A stretch of DNA of 64,000 nt from Verrucomicrobiota bacterium (GTDB taxonomy: Bacteria; Verrucomicrobiota; Verrucomicrobiia; Limisphaerales; PALSA-1396). Positions 43,401 to 52,026 of this stretch are shown one piece after another. Positions within the stretch are counted from its first letter, which is position 1. Each line of letters begins with the position of its first letter. Both the position numbers and the translations under genes were made by a program. The stretch lies in assembly GCA_016200005.1 (NCBI GenBank), contig JACQFP010000026.1, positions 124,001-188,000 on the forward strand, read 5' to 3'. The notes beneath the pieces are model-generated. The model made no database searches. It was not told the DNA's origin and was given only the letters and a program-made list of their open reading frames with translations.

Positions 43401-44107
43401 GGCGGTATCCCCACCCGGTTGCGACAAAACAGAAGGCCAAGACTTCTGTGTCGGCCATCCGACGGCGACTGGTGGAAGAGATGGAGGAGGCGCAACCATT
43501 ATTCAAATTCGAGCGCCGGGCCAATCCAGAATCAGCAATGGGCCGGTTGTCGGCAGCCGAAATTGGGATCGCGCACCATGCTTTTTTGCAATTCATGTCG
43601 CTTGGCCTGGTCGGCGACCAGACATCGCTCACACAGGAAGCTGATCGACTGGAGAGGGAACAGGTGCTGACGCCGGAACAGAGGGCGGCTTTGGATCTGG
43701 CGGCGCTGGCATCTTTTTGGGAGTCGGAAATTGGTCAAGCGATCCGGGCTGAGACTGGATCGGTTCATCGTGAACTTTCGTTTACTTCGCGCATTCCTCT
43801 TAAAGATCTGGCTCACTTGGGACTCGTGCAGGCTGAGCCGGCACCAGTGGAGGAATTTGTCGTCGTGCAGGGAGTTGCCGATTTGGTGGTCCTCCTGCCC
43901 GGGGAAATCTGGCTGCTCGATTTCAAAACGGACCGGCTAACCGAAGAGGAACTGGCGGAAAAAGTCCAAGTTTATGAGCCGCAGATTAGGCTCTACGCCC
44001 TGGCGCTTGGGCAGATTTACCGGCGCCCGGTTAATGAACGTTGGCTGCACTTCCTCAATTTGAGAAAAACAGTGTGTTGTCCGCCGGTCGAATGCCAGCC
44101 GGCATGA
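40472..44107 (+). CDS. addA: AddA-like UvrD-family helicase-nuclease
   Basis: About 1,211 residues. Walker A AGAGAGKT (21-28), DEYQD (376-380, usual DEFQD), SIHKSKGLEFPVVVVAG in the UvrD C-terminal domain, ending with a RecB/AddB-type nuclease: GVADLVVLLPGEIWLLDFKTD (Asp1150, Lys1152). AddA with AddB resects double-strand breaks for RecA. No AddB-like gene is in the window. The ATG 40472 sits just before the helicase Q-motif LTAAQQQAV; an upstream TTG at 40433 is less likely. Confidence 0.9.
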   Translation: MPLTAAQQQAVAAEGNVLVEAGAGAGKTRTLVERCLQRVLDENDPVSLDQILMVTFTEAAATEMRKRIREELDKKSANQQTNEWLAEQLALLDTARICTLHSFCLQLVREHFHELGLDPQLVVLDEAQSRLLAAESLDAILQRHYGGETRNAEGVQQLILKQARGWDTSIRELVLRVHEYTQTRPDPVAWLQRQSAMFSQSEPREWRAWLQSGLTEWRAAWLDALQTAPPENVNAQQCRDALRNLPENPNRSQAAEALTHILAADDVWPNKKKGAFRAPLKTLFAEAEFFQSLAETGGDRDPLFEDWIWVRPHMAALLDLVQEFTQSFAEVKRELAAVDFHDLEQFTLQLLWDANAGRPTPIALSWRHKLRLVFVDEYQDINAAQDKIIQCLGREGAAANRFLVGDVKQSIYRFRLADPHIFQNYKKEWTKSNAAGRVIPLSENFRSHEAILDFVNALFSSLMRSEVGGVNYDERARLRFGAPAERPALSTAADPAPRVELMLRLTSKEEADHADAPDNDSADADDVADLSSTETEGRFIALRLRELTEKAFPIWDRRTRTQRAIEWRDMVILHRSPRNKAESFAKVFAQLEVPLEAARGGFFDTTEVSDLLNLLSLLDNPLQDVPALAVLRSPLVGLSVDELAAIRLAQPAGWFWGAMERFHRDIAEFKSQFAMSAIAGVAQTAWPKVDAFLKSHGAWRRLARQGALSHCLETVLDETHYEDWLRAQPRGEQKRANVQRLLAMTRQFDEFQRQGLFRFLKFIEAQQKAEEDREPAAAETGDAVRLMSIHKSKGLEFPVVVVAGLGGKFNFADTHGDILLDEEFGLCPHVQPPEREQRYQSLPYWLASKRQQREMLGEELRLLYVAMTRACDKLILAGTTTRQRAEVNWSNEPEPQLTTHQILSAKQYLDWLGPLLPRLTGNSDWLVEPSGQSQFLSWRLVDSEDLATPTKKTAEDESTSQPVNAVSLSALRKRLAWRYPHPVATKQKAKTSVSAIRRRLVEEMEEAQPLFKFERRANPESAMGRLSAAEIGIAHHAFLQFMSLGLVGDQTSLTQEADRLEREQVLTPEQRAALDLAALASFWESEIGQAIRAETGSVHRELSFTSRIPLKDLAHLGLVQAEPAPVEEFVVVQGVADLVVLLPGEIWLLDFKTDRLTEEELAEKVQVYEPQIRLYALALGQIYRRPVNERWLHFLNLRKTVCCPPVECQPA

Positions 44108-44117
44108 AGGTGGATGG

Positions 44118-45038
44118 CTAAATCAACGGCGGTTGTTCCGTCGGCGATATCGACTCGGCCGTGTTTTCGGCGGAAACGGTGTCATCCAGGAGCTGAGAGT
44201 TGCGCATTTTATTGGAAGATGCCGATGCGGAGTCGGAGCTGGCCGCGGGTGAGTGCGACTCCACGGTCGGTTGAAGCGAAACCAATGCAAGCCGAATGAG
44301 CTGGCCTTGATAATTATACCCCGTCGCGATCGACTCGGAGACGCACGCATCGGGTGGCACCTTTCCTTGTTCCTCCACGAGCCGGTGCTGCTTTGGGTCA
44401 AATGGTTGTCCGGTGGCGGCGACAAATGGGATGAGGCCGATCCGGCGGGACACGTCGTAGCAGGCGTTTTGGAAGTGGCCTAGTTGTTCGACGAGGCTGG
44501 GTTGTCCGGAGCGCAGGGCCGCCTGATGCAGCGCATAAACGTGGTCGAGTATCCGCATGAGCACTTGGAGCCAGTCGTTTTCCGCGCGGCGCAACTTTTC
44601 GATCTCCAATCGCAGAGTGGCTTTCTCGCTGGAGTTGAACTTTTGCATGAAATCGGTGAACGCGTGCGCTTCGGCGGTCATGCGGTCGGCAATTTCCTTG
44701 GCGGCGCAAACGGTTTTGGAAGACTCCTCTTGAACGCGCTGCCATTGGGCTGTCGCACCGCTGATGTGGCTGGCAACGCGATCCAGATTCTGAAGTTGTG
44801 CCACAGTTGTCGCCAGTCCGTTGGCTTCGGCAAGCTTGACTGCCGCCCGGTATTCCAGCAAAAAGGGTGTCACTCCCAGAGCGGCGCCCAGCCCAACGGC
44901 GACTACACAGAATAGTATTTCCAATGAGCCCATCGGTGATTTACTTTGGTAGTAAACCAAATACGCGACTGCCACCAGCATGGCATCCCCCAAATAGAAT
45001 GGCCTTTTAACCAAGTTAAGCCCGACTGATTTATTCAT
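44118..45038 (-). CDS. Membrane-anchored protein with a GrpE-like C-terminal domain
   Basis: 306 residues. Two transmembrane segments (about 17-32 and 38-62), a long coiled coil (about 65-180: NLDRVASHISGATAQWQRVQ, EKATLRLEIEKLRRAENDWL), then RRIGLIPFVAATGQPFDPKQH and GYNYQGQLIRLALV, the beta-wing pattern of GrpE nucleotide-exchange factors, and a Ser-rich tail. GrpE is normally a soluble co-chaperone of DnaK; here it would be held at the membrane. Convergent with addA, 10 nt apart. Confidence 0.65.
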   Translation of the reverse strand: MNKSVGLNLVKRPFYLGDAMLVAVAYLVYYQSKSPMGSLEILFCVVAVGLGAALGVTPFLLEYRAAVKLAEANGLATTVAQLQNLDRVASHISGATAQWQRVQEESSKTVCAAKEIADRMTAEAHAFTDFMQKFNSSEKATLRLEIEKLRRAENDWLQVLMRILDHVYALHQAALRSGQPSLVEQLGHFQNACYDVSRRIGLIPFVAATGQPFDPKQHRLVEEQGKVPPDACVSESIATGYNYQGQLIRLALVSLQPTVESHSPAASSDSASASSNKMRNSQLLDDTVSAENTAESISPTEQPPLI

Positions 45039-45597
45039 TGTCAGGGCGTTAGTTTAGGGAATCAGGCTTATAGTTCAAGGTCTAGGAAACCCGCGGTCAC
45101 AATGGTTGTCCACCAAATCGTGACAAGCCAGCAAGCGTGGCCGAAAACCTGCAAACGCGTTCCTGCCAGTCTTTATTGGGGCATTCACTTTATTGAGGCA
45201 TTCAACTCTCAAGAATGACATGGCAGAACAAGTGCTGGCTAGCAATTGGACACAGAGTCGTAAAATGAGACTATCGATACATTCGCATGATCAAATGAAG
45301 AAGGATCGGACAATTCCCCGGTTCGTCTCTGAGGTTTCACGCACAGGTTCGGAGATGACATCGTCGAGAATCCCGAGTGCGATGGGATTCCTATCAATGG
45401 CCTTGTTAACGCTGACGTACCTGGGCACAATTAATGGCCGAGCGGGACACGATTCAATGGTTTGGCTCCAGTTACCCAAGACTCAGATCATGTTAGTACT
45501 CTTGATAAACCCGATAAGCTACTCCATACTTGTGCGAGTGAGAGTTCAAAAAGCCGTTATGCCAGCCGCGCGACCTTTTGCGGGCCAATGATAAACT
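45039..45597. other. Gap before the prepilin cluster
   Basis: 559 bp, visibly more AT-rich than its surroundings. A frame at 45220-45591 (MAEQVLASNWTQSRK start) with one hydrophobic stretch (FLSMALLTLTYLGTI) exists but lacks a Shine-Dalgarno and family resemblance; it is left unannotated. A promoter for the downstream prepilin genes is expected here. Confidence 0.45.
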
Positions 45598-46098
45598 ATG
45601 AAACTACCGACACATACTACTTCGAGTGCATTGCGGGGCGCATTCTCCCTGGTTGAAGTAATGGTGGGCGTTCTTGTGCTTGGAATCGTCCTTATCTCCT
45701 TGTACGCCGGGTTCGGTTCGGGCTTTTTAGTCATGCAGGTTACACGGGAGAATCTGCGTGCGACTCAAATACTGATGCAACGCATGGAAACCATACGGCT
45801 CTACACGTGGGCGCAACTCCATGATACTAATTATTTTCCTCTGACGTTTATTGAGTCATACGGTCCGACGGCCGGAACTAACTCGACCGTTTATACTGGC
45901 AAAGTAATTAATGCCGCGGGCAATGTGGCTGTTCCCGGTCCCCCCGACGCGGTTTCCTCTGGCTTGCCCGATGCTTACCGCACCAATATCGCCCTTGTGC
46001 GAATCCAGATTACCTGGCCTTCTAGTGGAACGTTGCGTACCCGAGAAATGCAGACGTACGTCGCCCGGTCTGGTATTCAACGCTACATCTACAACTGA
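45598..46098 (+). CDS. Prepilin-type protein (PilV/GspI-like)
   Basis: 166 residues. Prepilin N-terminal signal with the cleavage motif GAFSLVEVMVG (Glu5 present) and a hydrophobic helix VLVLGIVLISLYAGFGS. The C-terminal half is Gly/Thr/Asn-rich and family-nonspecific. Minor pseudopilin by size and motif. The next genes (46123, 46693, 48013) are all prepilin- or PilX-like on the same strand, so a pilus or type II secretion minor-pilin cluster is likely. Confidence 0.82.
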   Translation: MKLPTHTTSSALRGAFSLVEVMVGVLVLGIVLISLYAGFGSGFLVMQVTRENLRATQILMQRMETIRLYTWAQLHDTNYFPLTFIESYGPTAGTNSTVYTGKVINAAGNVAVPGPPDAVSSGLPDAYRTNIALVRIQITWPSSGTLRTREMQTYVARSGIQRYIYN

Positions 46099-46122
46099 CA
46101 AAACTCTCTTCAAAATCACGGC

Positions 46123-46683
46123 ATGACCCTCCCTCCGATTACATATCTGTCACGCGCAAGGAAATCCCGTTTCGCCATGACTCTTGTTGAAACCGTGATT
46201 GCGGTTGGTATTGGCTCGCTGGTGCTCGCCGTAATCGCAACATTTTCCATATACAGTGGGCGTAACTTTGCTTCCATGGGAAATTATGTGGAACTCGACA
46301 ATGCCAGTCGCAAGACGCTGGATCAAATGATTCGAGAAATTCGGGGAACCACAGGGTTGACTGCGTTCCAAACGAATCGGCTGGCGTTCTTGGATTCCGA
46401 CGGAACCAGCCTAATTTACACCTATGACCCGGCGCAAAAGACTTTGACTCGCTTCAAACCGACGTCAACCAACACCCTTCTAACGAATTGTGTCTCGCTG
46501 CAATTCGGCATTTACCAGCGCACCCCGCAAACCGGCGGCGGCGGGTTCGTTGCCACCACCAATCCGGTCACTTGCAAATTGGTTGACCTGACCTGGAAAT
46601 GTGTCCGAACCAATTACCTGAGCACGCGACTCAACACTGAAAGTGTGCAGACCGCCAAAATCGTGATCCGTAACAAACACTAA
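46123..46683 (+). CDS. Prepilin-type protein (PilW/GspJ-like)
   Basis: 186 residues with prepilin signal RFAMTLVETVIAVGIGSL (cleavage after Ala or Phe; Glu5 present). A helical N-terminus (DNASRKTLDQMIREIRGTT) is followed by a beta-rich globular part. The motif is FAMTLVE rather than GFTLVE, so cleavage efficiency is uncertain. It is 24 nt downstream of the PilV-like gene. Confidence 0.8.
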   Translation: MTLPPITYLSRARKSRFAMTLVETVIAVGIGSLVLAVIATFSIYSGRNFASMGNYVELDNASRKTLDQMIREIRGTTGLTAFQTNRLAFLDSDGTSLIYTYDPAQKTLTRFKPTSTNTLLTNCVSLQFGIYQRTPQTGGGGFVATTNPVTCKLVDLTWKCVRTNYLSTRLNTESVQTAKIVIRNKH

Positions 46684-46692
46684 CATATATTT

Positions 46693-48003
46693 ATGAAGAT
46701 CTATTTCTGCAAACAATCTCGACTTGGCGGTAGCGTTCTCATGATGACGATGATCGTGACGACTATCGTCGGAATTGCACTGGCGAGTTACCTTTACTTG
46801 ATCCGCTTTCAAAATATTTCCGTTGTCCATTCTCAAGCATGGAACGCTTCGCTAGCCGTGGCAGAAGCAGGCGTCGAAGAGGCTTTGGCCCAACTGAATT
46901 CCGGCGTCAAAATCGGGCTTCCCCTGAATTGGAGTGGCAACGGGTGGATACAATCCGGCTCCAACTATGTTGCGCCTCAACGCGCGCTCGGGAGCAGCTA
47001 TTACAACGTCAAAATCTTGCCGGGAAGCACGGCGGTGATTTACTCCACCGGTTATACGGCCGTCACATATTCGGGGGTTACGGCTGCCCGCGTCGTCAGG
47101 GTTACAGCCACCAACCAGTCTTTGTTTTCGGTTGCCATGGCCGCGCAAAAAACGATCGATTTGATTGGCAACGACATAGCGATTGATAGTTACGATTCCA
47201 CGGATTCACGATACAGCACAGGCGGGTATTACGATCCTACCAAGAGCCGAGACCATGCTGACGTGGCCACCAACAACGGACTGACCAACTCGTTCAGCGC
47301 CGGCAATGCCAATATTAAGGGACGTATCCGCACCGGGCCGAGTGGCAGCCCTTCCATCGGCCCGAATGGAAGTGTCGGCAGTTCCGCCTGGGTGGACGGC
47401 GGAAACAAGGGCATTGAGAATGGCTGGTTCAGCGATGACTTCAATTACCAATTCCCCGATGTCGATCCTCCTTTCGCTCCGGGAAGCGGCGCAACCCCGA
47501 AGGGTGGTATCTATAACGGCACAAATTACACCTACATTATGGGCACAGATAATTACTCGCTGTCCACTCTGAGCATGAAGACTGGAGACAAAATGCTGGT
47601 TGCCGGTGACGCCGTCTTATACATCACCGGAAATGTTACAATGTTGGGCTCGGCCGAAATAATCGTGGCCCCAGGAGCAAGCATGAAATTCTACGTTGGA
47701 GGCGCCAGCGCGGATGTTACGCTGGTTAATACTGCCGGCAGTCCTTTTGCTTTTCAGTATTATGGCCTGCCGTCCAACACCAGCCTAACATGGGGTGGTA
47801 ATGACGAATACGTCGGGACAGTCTATGCGCCGAGCGCAACCTTCACAATGGGTGGTGGTGGTAATAACATTCGCGACTTTCAGGGTAGCTGTGTAGCCGG
47901 AGCAGTTAAAATGAACGGACATTTTAACTTTCATTATGACGAAAGCCTCGCCCGAAACGGACCTTCCCTTGGGTACGTCGCTAGTTCCTGGTCGGAGTTA
48001 TGA
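46693..48003 (+). CDS. PilX/GspK-like pilus-associated protein
   Basis: 436 residues. N-terminal hydrophobic helix (SVLMMTMIVTTIVGIALASY) followed by a helical segment NASLAVAEAGVEEALAQL, typical of PilX-type minor pilins, then a large Gly/Ser/Asn-rich beta region ending GNDEYVGTVYAPSATFTMGG, a pattern of DUF7305-like repeats. It lacks a Gly-Phe cleavage site. Role: pilus assembly or export tip component, inferred from synteny. Confidence 0.75.
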   Translation: MKIYFCKQSRLGGSVLMMTMIVTTIVGIALASYLYLIRFQNISVVHSQAWNASLAVAEAGVEEALAQLNSGVKIGLPLNWSGNGWIQSGSNYVAPQRALGSSYYNVKILPGSTAVIYSTGYTAVTYSGVTAARVVRVTATNQSLFSVAMAAQKTIDLIGNDIAIDSYDSTDSRYSTGGYYDPTKSRDHADVATNNGLTNSFSAGNANIKGRIRTGPSGSPSIGPNGSVGSSAWVDGGNKGIENGWFSDDFNYQFPDVDPPFAPGSGATPKGGIYNGTNYTYIMGTDNYSLSTLSMKTGDKMLVAGDAVLYITGNVTMLGSAEIIVAPGASMKFYVGGASADVTLVNTAGSPFAFQYYGLPSNTSLTWGGNDEYVGTVYAPSATFTMGGGGNNIRDFQGSCVAGAVKMNGHFNFHYDESLARNGPSLGYVASSWSEL

Positions 48004-48012
48004 ACAGTTAAC

Positions 48013-48348
48013 ATGCAAGCGCGATTGTCTCAACAGCGGAAGAAACCCGAAGCTTCCAACCGATCGATCGCGAATGCCTTGGGACGAGTCGGAGTGCGAT
48101 CTCGAACAGGATTCACCCTTGCGGAGATTGTCATTGCCATGGCAATCACCGGCATCTCACTGGCGGGGATTGTTGCCGGTCATATCTTCGCCTCACGGTA
48201 GGCGGAGTGGTCTGCTTATTCGCTGGCCGCCCAAGCCCTGGCAACACAACGGCTGGAGCAAGTCCGGGCCGCAAAGTGGACCTTCGACAACAATTTCCTG
48301 ACCCCCCCTTCAAAATGCCGCCGGCCACTCCGGCCTTCCATGTGCTGA
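48013..48348 (+). pseudogene. Prepilin gene (PilV-like) interrupted by an amber stop
   Basis: Frame starts MQARLSQQ; prepilin motif RTGFTLAEIVIAMAITGISL is intact; at 48199-48201 a TAG follows GHIFASR. Reading on, the same frame gives AEWSAYSLAAQALATQRLEQ, then VRAAKWTFDNNF, a sensible PilV continuation, until a TGA at 48346-48348. So a nonsense mutation is more likely than a wrong frame. The 3' end is also short, so a deletion may have followed. Confidence 0.75.
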
Positions 48349-48468
48349 TTCGCGGAGAGTGGGCGGTTCTGGGCAAGGACCCGTCCGGCTAACCGCACCG
48401 GCAAGCTTCGCCATCGCGATCGCGCTTTCTGCTCGACTCCCGAAGTTCGACCCTCGACAAATAGGCGC

Positions 48469-49359
48469 GTGCGCACCTGCGTCATTTTCAACCCGACCGC
48501 CAAGGGTGACAAGGCCCGGCGATTTCGACGGCAACTCGACACCCTCCAGACCGGGTGCACCTTCAAATTGACCCAGGCGGCGGGAGACGCGCGCCATCTG
48601 GCAGCGGAAGCGGTCCGCGAAAACTTTGACACCGTCGTCGCCGCGGGAGGCGACGGCACTTTCAACGAAGTCCTCAACGGCATCGGTGATGAACCCGGCG
48701 CTTTTGATCGTGTTCGGCTTGGCCTGTTCCCGCTGGGAACAATGAATGTGGTGGCGAAAGAACTGGGTATTCCCATCCAACCCGAATTGGCCTGGCAAAC
48801 CCTCCAGCAAGGTCGCGAAACGGCGATCGATCTTGCCACCGTGGAATTCACCGCGAACGGCGCGCCGGCGCGCCGGTATTTCGCCCAGTTGGCCGGTGCC
48901 GGCCTGGACGCACGCGCCATTGAACAGACCAGTTGGGCCTTGAAAAAAAAGATCGGCCCGCTGGCTTATGTGGTCGCCGGCTTGAAGGCGCTGCTGGGCG
49001 AACAATCCCGAATCACCGCAACCAACGGCGCCCAATCCGTCACCGGCGAACTGGTGTTGATTGGCAACGGGCGATTTTATGGCGGCAAGTTCGCCATCTT
49101 TCCAGAGGCCGATCTGCGCGATGGCTTGCTCGAGGTCTGTGTATTCCCGCACGTCAACTGGCTGGTGCTGGGCTGGTGCGCGCTGCCTTTGCTGACGTGG
49201 GGTTTGCTCCCTGAAAAGGCGGTTCGCCGATTCCGATGGGAAAAACTCACCCTGACCACCCCATCCAGCGCCCATTTCCAATTGGACGGAGAACTGGTTG
49301 GAAATCTGCCCGCCACTTTTTCCCTGCAACGCAACAAGCTGCGCGTGCTGGTGCCTTGA
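48469..49359 (+). CDS. Diacylglycerol/lipid kinase family protein
   Basis: 296 residues from GTG 48469. DAGK catalytic motif VVAAGGDGTFNEVLNGIGD (about 57-75), PLGTMNVVAKELG, GAGLDARAIEQTSW, and a C-terminal beta-sandwich (LDGELVGNLPATFSLQ). YegS/DgkB-like lipid kinases phosphorylate diacylglycerol or related lipids at the membrane. Start codon is GTG; TTG or ATG alternatives are not apparent nearby. Overlaps no gene; preceded by the broken prepilin gene. Confidence 0.9.
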   Translation: MRTCVIFNPTAKGDKARRFRRQLDTLQTGCTFKLTQAAGDARHLAAEAVRENFDTVVAAGGDGTFNEVLNGIGDEPGAFDRVRLGLFPLGTMNVVAKELGIPIQPELAWQTLQQGRETAIDLATVEFTANGAPARRYFAQLAGAGLDARAIEQTSWALKKKIGPLAYVVAGLKALLGEQSRITATNGAQSVTGELVLIGNGRFYGGKFAIFPEADLRDGLLEVCVFPHVNWLVLGWCALPLLTWGLLPEKAVRRFRWEKLTLTTPSSAHFQLDGELVGNLPATFSLQRNKLRVLVP

Positions 49360-49415
49360 TTGCTATCCTCCGATCACGGCTTTGTTTTCCCGACTGCCCG
49401 GAAGATCGCGGCAGT

Positions 49416-49760
49416 TCACTGCCCGGGCGGCGGGGCTTTTTCGATCGCCTTCTTGGTCTGCTCGATCAAGTCGTTGACCAGTTTTTTCTGCGATTCCGTG
49501 AGGGCGGAATTACTCGAAAGCTTGTCCAATTCCACGAGCGCCTCCGGAAATTGCCCGTAGCGAAAGAATCGCTTTAGCGAAGAAATGTTGCCTTGCACGT
49601 CCGGACCGGCGCTGGCGAACTCGGCATCAAACTTCGTCCAGTCCACCTGGATGCCATGGTACGCTTGAGCGGATTGTTTTGCTTGATCCGTCTTGTTGCA
49701 GGCCGCCAGACCCAGCAGGCACGACGTGAGGACCAGAAAAAACACTTTTGTGGTTTTCAT
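49416..49760 (-). CDS. Small lipoprotein, unknown function
   Basis: About 114 residues from ATG 49760. Type II signal peptide (FFLVLTSCLLGLAAC) with a lipobox Cys near 21. The mature part is helical: KFDAEFASAGPDVQGNISSLKRFF, PEALVELDKLS, TESQKKLVNDLIEQTKKAIEK. No family recognised. It lies 12 nt downstream of the pseudopilin gene on the same strand. Confidence 0.7.
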   Translation of the reverse strand: MKTTKVFFLVLTSCLLGLAACNKTDQAKQSAQAYHGIQVDWTKFDAEFASAGPDVQGNISSLKRFFRYGQFPEALVELDKLSSNSALTESQKKLVNDLIEQTKKAIEKAPPPGQ

Positions 49761-49771
49761 TTTGCGAGGGT

Positions 49772-50659
49772 TCAAAATTGACCGGGTTTCCGGGTGGAAT
49801 GGTCCATCAGCCAATAAACATCCTTGTTGTTCGGGGACAAAACATTCAGGCCAAAAAGCCTCCCGATGGGAGGCGTTGTTCTAGAGTCAGTCCATTTATG
49901 GATTTCCGCGTGGCCATCCACAAAGGAAAGTCCACCTGCCCCACCATGATAACTGCCGGGAAAATCGATCATTACCGACTGAGTGGGCTTATCGGGCCAG
50001 CCATTCATGCTGGTACACCATTCACCGTCATTGATGCTATCGCACCGCTCATCCACAAATACGATGGTCTTCGAAGGTCCCGGCGCTACGGCGTCGCCCA
50101 TTTTCTTGTACTTCGTGTAGCCGGCGCACCCGGTAAAGCCATCAGCGTCGGCACCGTTAAACCAACTGAGCATCGACATGCTACGCACTCGCGGAAAGGA
50201 TTGTCCCTTGTAAGGCCCGGTTCCAGCGAGACAGGGATATTTATCATCCCCCGGACACCGCCAGATGCCGGTATTGTTCCCACAGTACGGCCACAAAGGA
50301 CTTTTCTTTATGGTGACTTCGGCATCCCAATTGGCTTGGTTGCCGCCATCGTTGCGGGGATTTCCACTCCAACTCATATCATTCACCGGCATCCAGTCGC
50401 CCGGATTCCTCCATGCCGCCGGCACCCGATCAGAGTTGTCGTCCACGTAGAATCTCCACGCCAGCATGAGTTGCTTGTCATTATTCATACATTGAACGGC
50501 TTGCGCCTTGAGCTTGGCTTTACCCAAGACGGGCAGCAACAAGCCGGCGAGAATGGCAATGATCGCTATGACCACCAATAATTCAATCAAGGTAAACCCG
50601 CGGCGGGGAAACCGCGGCGGCGACAAGGAGTGGTTGCTTGCACACTTGAATGTTTTCAT
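49772..50659 (-). CDS. H-X9-DG-type pseudopilin
   Basis: 295 residues from ATG 50659 (frame open 14 codons more). Class III prepilin signal [21 protein letters not shown] and a beta-rich C-domain, closing with the H-X9-DG signature [16 protein letters not shown], hallmark of the family (DUF1559-like) expanded in Planctomycetes and Verrucomicrobia. Thought to form type II secretion-like pseudopili. A GGGA lies 10 nt before the ATG. The next gene on the strand, a lipoprotein, may be co-transcribed. Confidence 0.88.
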   Translation of the reverse strand: MKTFKCASNHSLSPPRFPRRGFTLIELLVVIAIIAILAGLLLPVLGKAKLKAQAVQCMNNDKQLMLAWRFYVDDNSDRVPAAWRNPGDWMPVNDMSWSGNPRNDGGNQANWDAEVTIKKSPLWPYCGNNTGIWRCPGDDKYPCLAGTGPYKGQSFPRVRSMSMLSWFNGADADGFTGCAGYTKYKKMGDAVAPGPSKTIVFVDERCDSINDGEWCTSMNGWPDKPTQSVMIDFPGSYHGGAGGLSFVDGHAEIHKWTDSRTTPPIGRLFGLNVLSPNNKDVYWLMDHSTRKPGQF

Positions 50660-50887
50660 AAGAAATATCCCGCCAATTTCTTGCCTGATGGTTCTACCCA
50701 CACCTTATTCATTTTCCGCGTGGCCGTCAACAGCTTCCAAATGAGAGCCAACACGGCCAACCGAAGCGCGGCGGAGGACAACAAACCAAGGTTTCTAATT
50801 CAGTCATTGGTTAGATTGATCGATCCCAGGATGGCATAAAACCATTCACCGCGTAAGTGTGCGTTTGACCGCACACCTCCCCTTCTC

Positions 50888-51442
50888 TTACGAAGGGAGT
50901 GGCGCGGAAACATTTATCCCGTGGCGCAGACAGTAAGCCGCGTTTCGCACGTACTTTTCGGCGGAGTTTCGTAGCTCGCTGATTTCCTTGGGCGTCAAGG
51001 CGCGCACAACTTTTGCCGGAGAACCCAGCACCAGCGAGCCGGGTGGAATCTGGGTTCTTTGCGTCACCAGACTGTTGGCGCCGATCAACGATTGGCTTCC
51101 GATATTTGCGCCGTCCAAAATGGTCGCGCCCATCCCGATCAGCACTTCGTCGCCCACCGTGCAGGCATGCACGATGGCCAGATGCCCAATCGTAACGTAA
51201 TTCCCGATGAGGCAGGGTAACTCATCTTCCACATGAATCATGGCATTGTCCTGGAGATTCGAATGGTGGCCGAGGACGATGCGGTGGATGTCGCCTCGCG
51301 CGACGGCGTTATACCAGACGCTGGAATGGTCACCCAATGTCACGTCGCCCAGCACCGCGGCTCCCCGCGCAATGTAAACCCCCTGGCCAAGCACGGGGTT
51401 CTTTCTCAAGAAAGCATCAAACTGTGCATCAAGGTCGCCCAT
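50888..51442 (-). CDS. Gamma-class carbonic anhydrase-like hexapeptide-repeat protein
   Basis: 184 residues. Left-handed beta-helix hexapeptide repeats (VLGDVTLGDHSSVWYNAVARGD, HSNLQDNAMIHVE, VTIGHLAIVHACTVGDEVLIGMGATI), with His residues at the expected metal positions (HVE, GHLAIVHA). YrdA/CaiE/PaaY-like. Zinc-dependent CO2 hydration or acyl transfer is possible; family members often lack measured activity. It lacks a signal peptide. Confidence 0.85.
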   Translation of the reverse strand: MGDLDAQFDAFLRKNPVLGQGVYIARGAAVLGDVTLGDHSSVWYNAVARGDIHRIVLGHHSNLQDNAMIHVEDELPCLIGNYVTIGHLAIVHACTVGDEVLIGMGATILDGANIGSQSLIGANSLVTQRTQIPPGSLVLGSPAKVVRALTPKEISELRNSAEKYVRNAAYCLRHGINVSAPLPS

Positions 51443-51478
51443 GCACTGGTTAAAACAGGATTGCCGGCTTGTTCCAAC

Positions 51479-51511
51479 AAAAAAACCCCGCCGGCAATTC
51501 GCCCGGCGGGC
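51479..51511 (-). terminator. Intrinsic terminator for the Tyr/Pro-rich secreted protein gene
   Basis: On the minus strand, CCCGCCGG, a short loop, CCGGCGGG, then a run of seven T. It sits about 25 nt past the stop of 51537-51914. It also lies between the two genes transcribed leftward. Confidence 0.8.
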
Positions 51512-51536
51512 TGCATTGTTTCAGTTCCTCCCCAAT

Positions 51537-51914
51537 TTATCGGCAAACCCGGTAATGCGGCCGGCCTCCATGATAACCTCCGTAGTAGTGGCGCGGATAG
51601 CAACCCCCGAATCCGAAACTGAACGAGACGACCGGCGCCGGTCGAACATAAACCGGCGGAGGATAGACTACCACTGGCGCAGGCGAGGCATACACGACTG
51701 GCGGTGGAGCGTAGTAAACCGGCGGAGCTGGCGGGTAATACGTGGGGGCATAATAACCCGGACGATAGTCAATCGCATTGGCGATGATCGATGCCGCCGC
51801 AATACCCGTCAGCACTTTGCCAGCGGTGGCCCATTCCCGATCCCCAGCCGAGGCGGTCTGAATGTTCGTTCCGGCAAAGGCCAGCAGCGTGACGGCTAAA
51901 ATAATCTTTTTCAT
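51537..51914 (-). CDS. Secreted Tyr/Pro-rich small protein
   Basis: 125 residues: signal peptide (IILAVTLLAFAGTNIQTASA), short TAGKVLTGIAAASIIANAID helix, then a Tyr/Pro/Val-rich repetitive part (YYAPTYYPPAPPVYYAPPP and similar) and a HYYGGYHGG end. Possibly a surface or cell-wall protein; no family. A good Shine-Dalgarno (GAAAGGC) precedes the ATG, and a terminator follows. Confidence 0.75.
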   Translation of the reverse strand: MKKIILAVTLLAFAGTNIQTASAGDREWATAGKVLTGIAAASIIANAIDYRPGYYAPTYYPPAPPVYYAPPPVVYASPAPVVVYPPPVYVRPAPVVSFSFGFGGCYPRHYYGGYHGGRPHYRVCR

Positions 51915-52026
51915 AATTTGCCTTTCGTGTTTGATTATGATGTCATACTAACTGCCAACAAGGGTTTCGACTGGATGAGTTGATTATTATTCAAAAAGAA
52001 ACTATCGGCAATCAGGCCAGCTAACT

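Noticed and set aside
45193-45591. 132-codon frame before the prepilin genes
   Set aside because: No Shine-Dalgarno, no family likeness, odd codon use; left as an unannotated gap.
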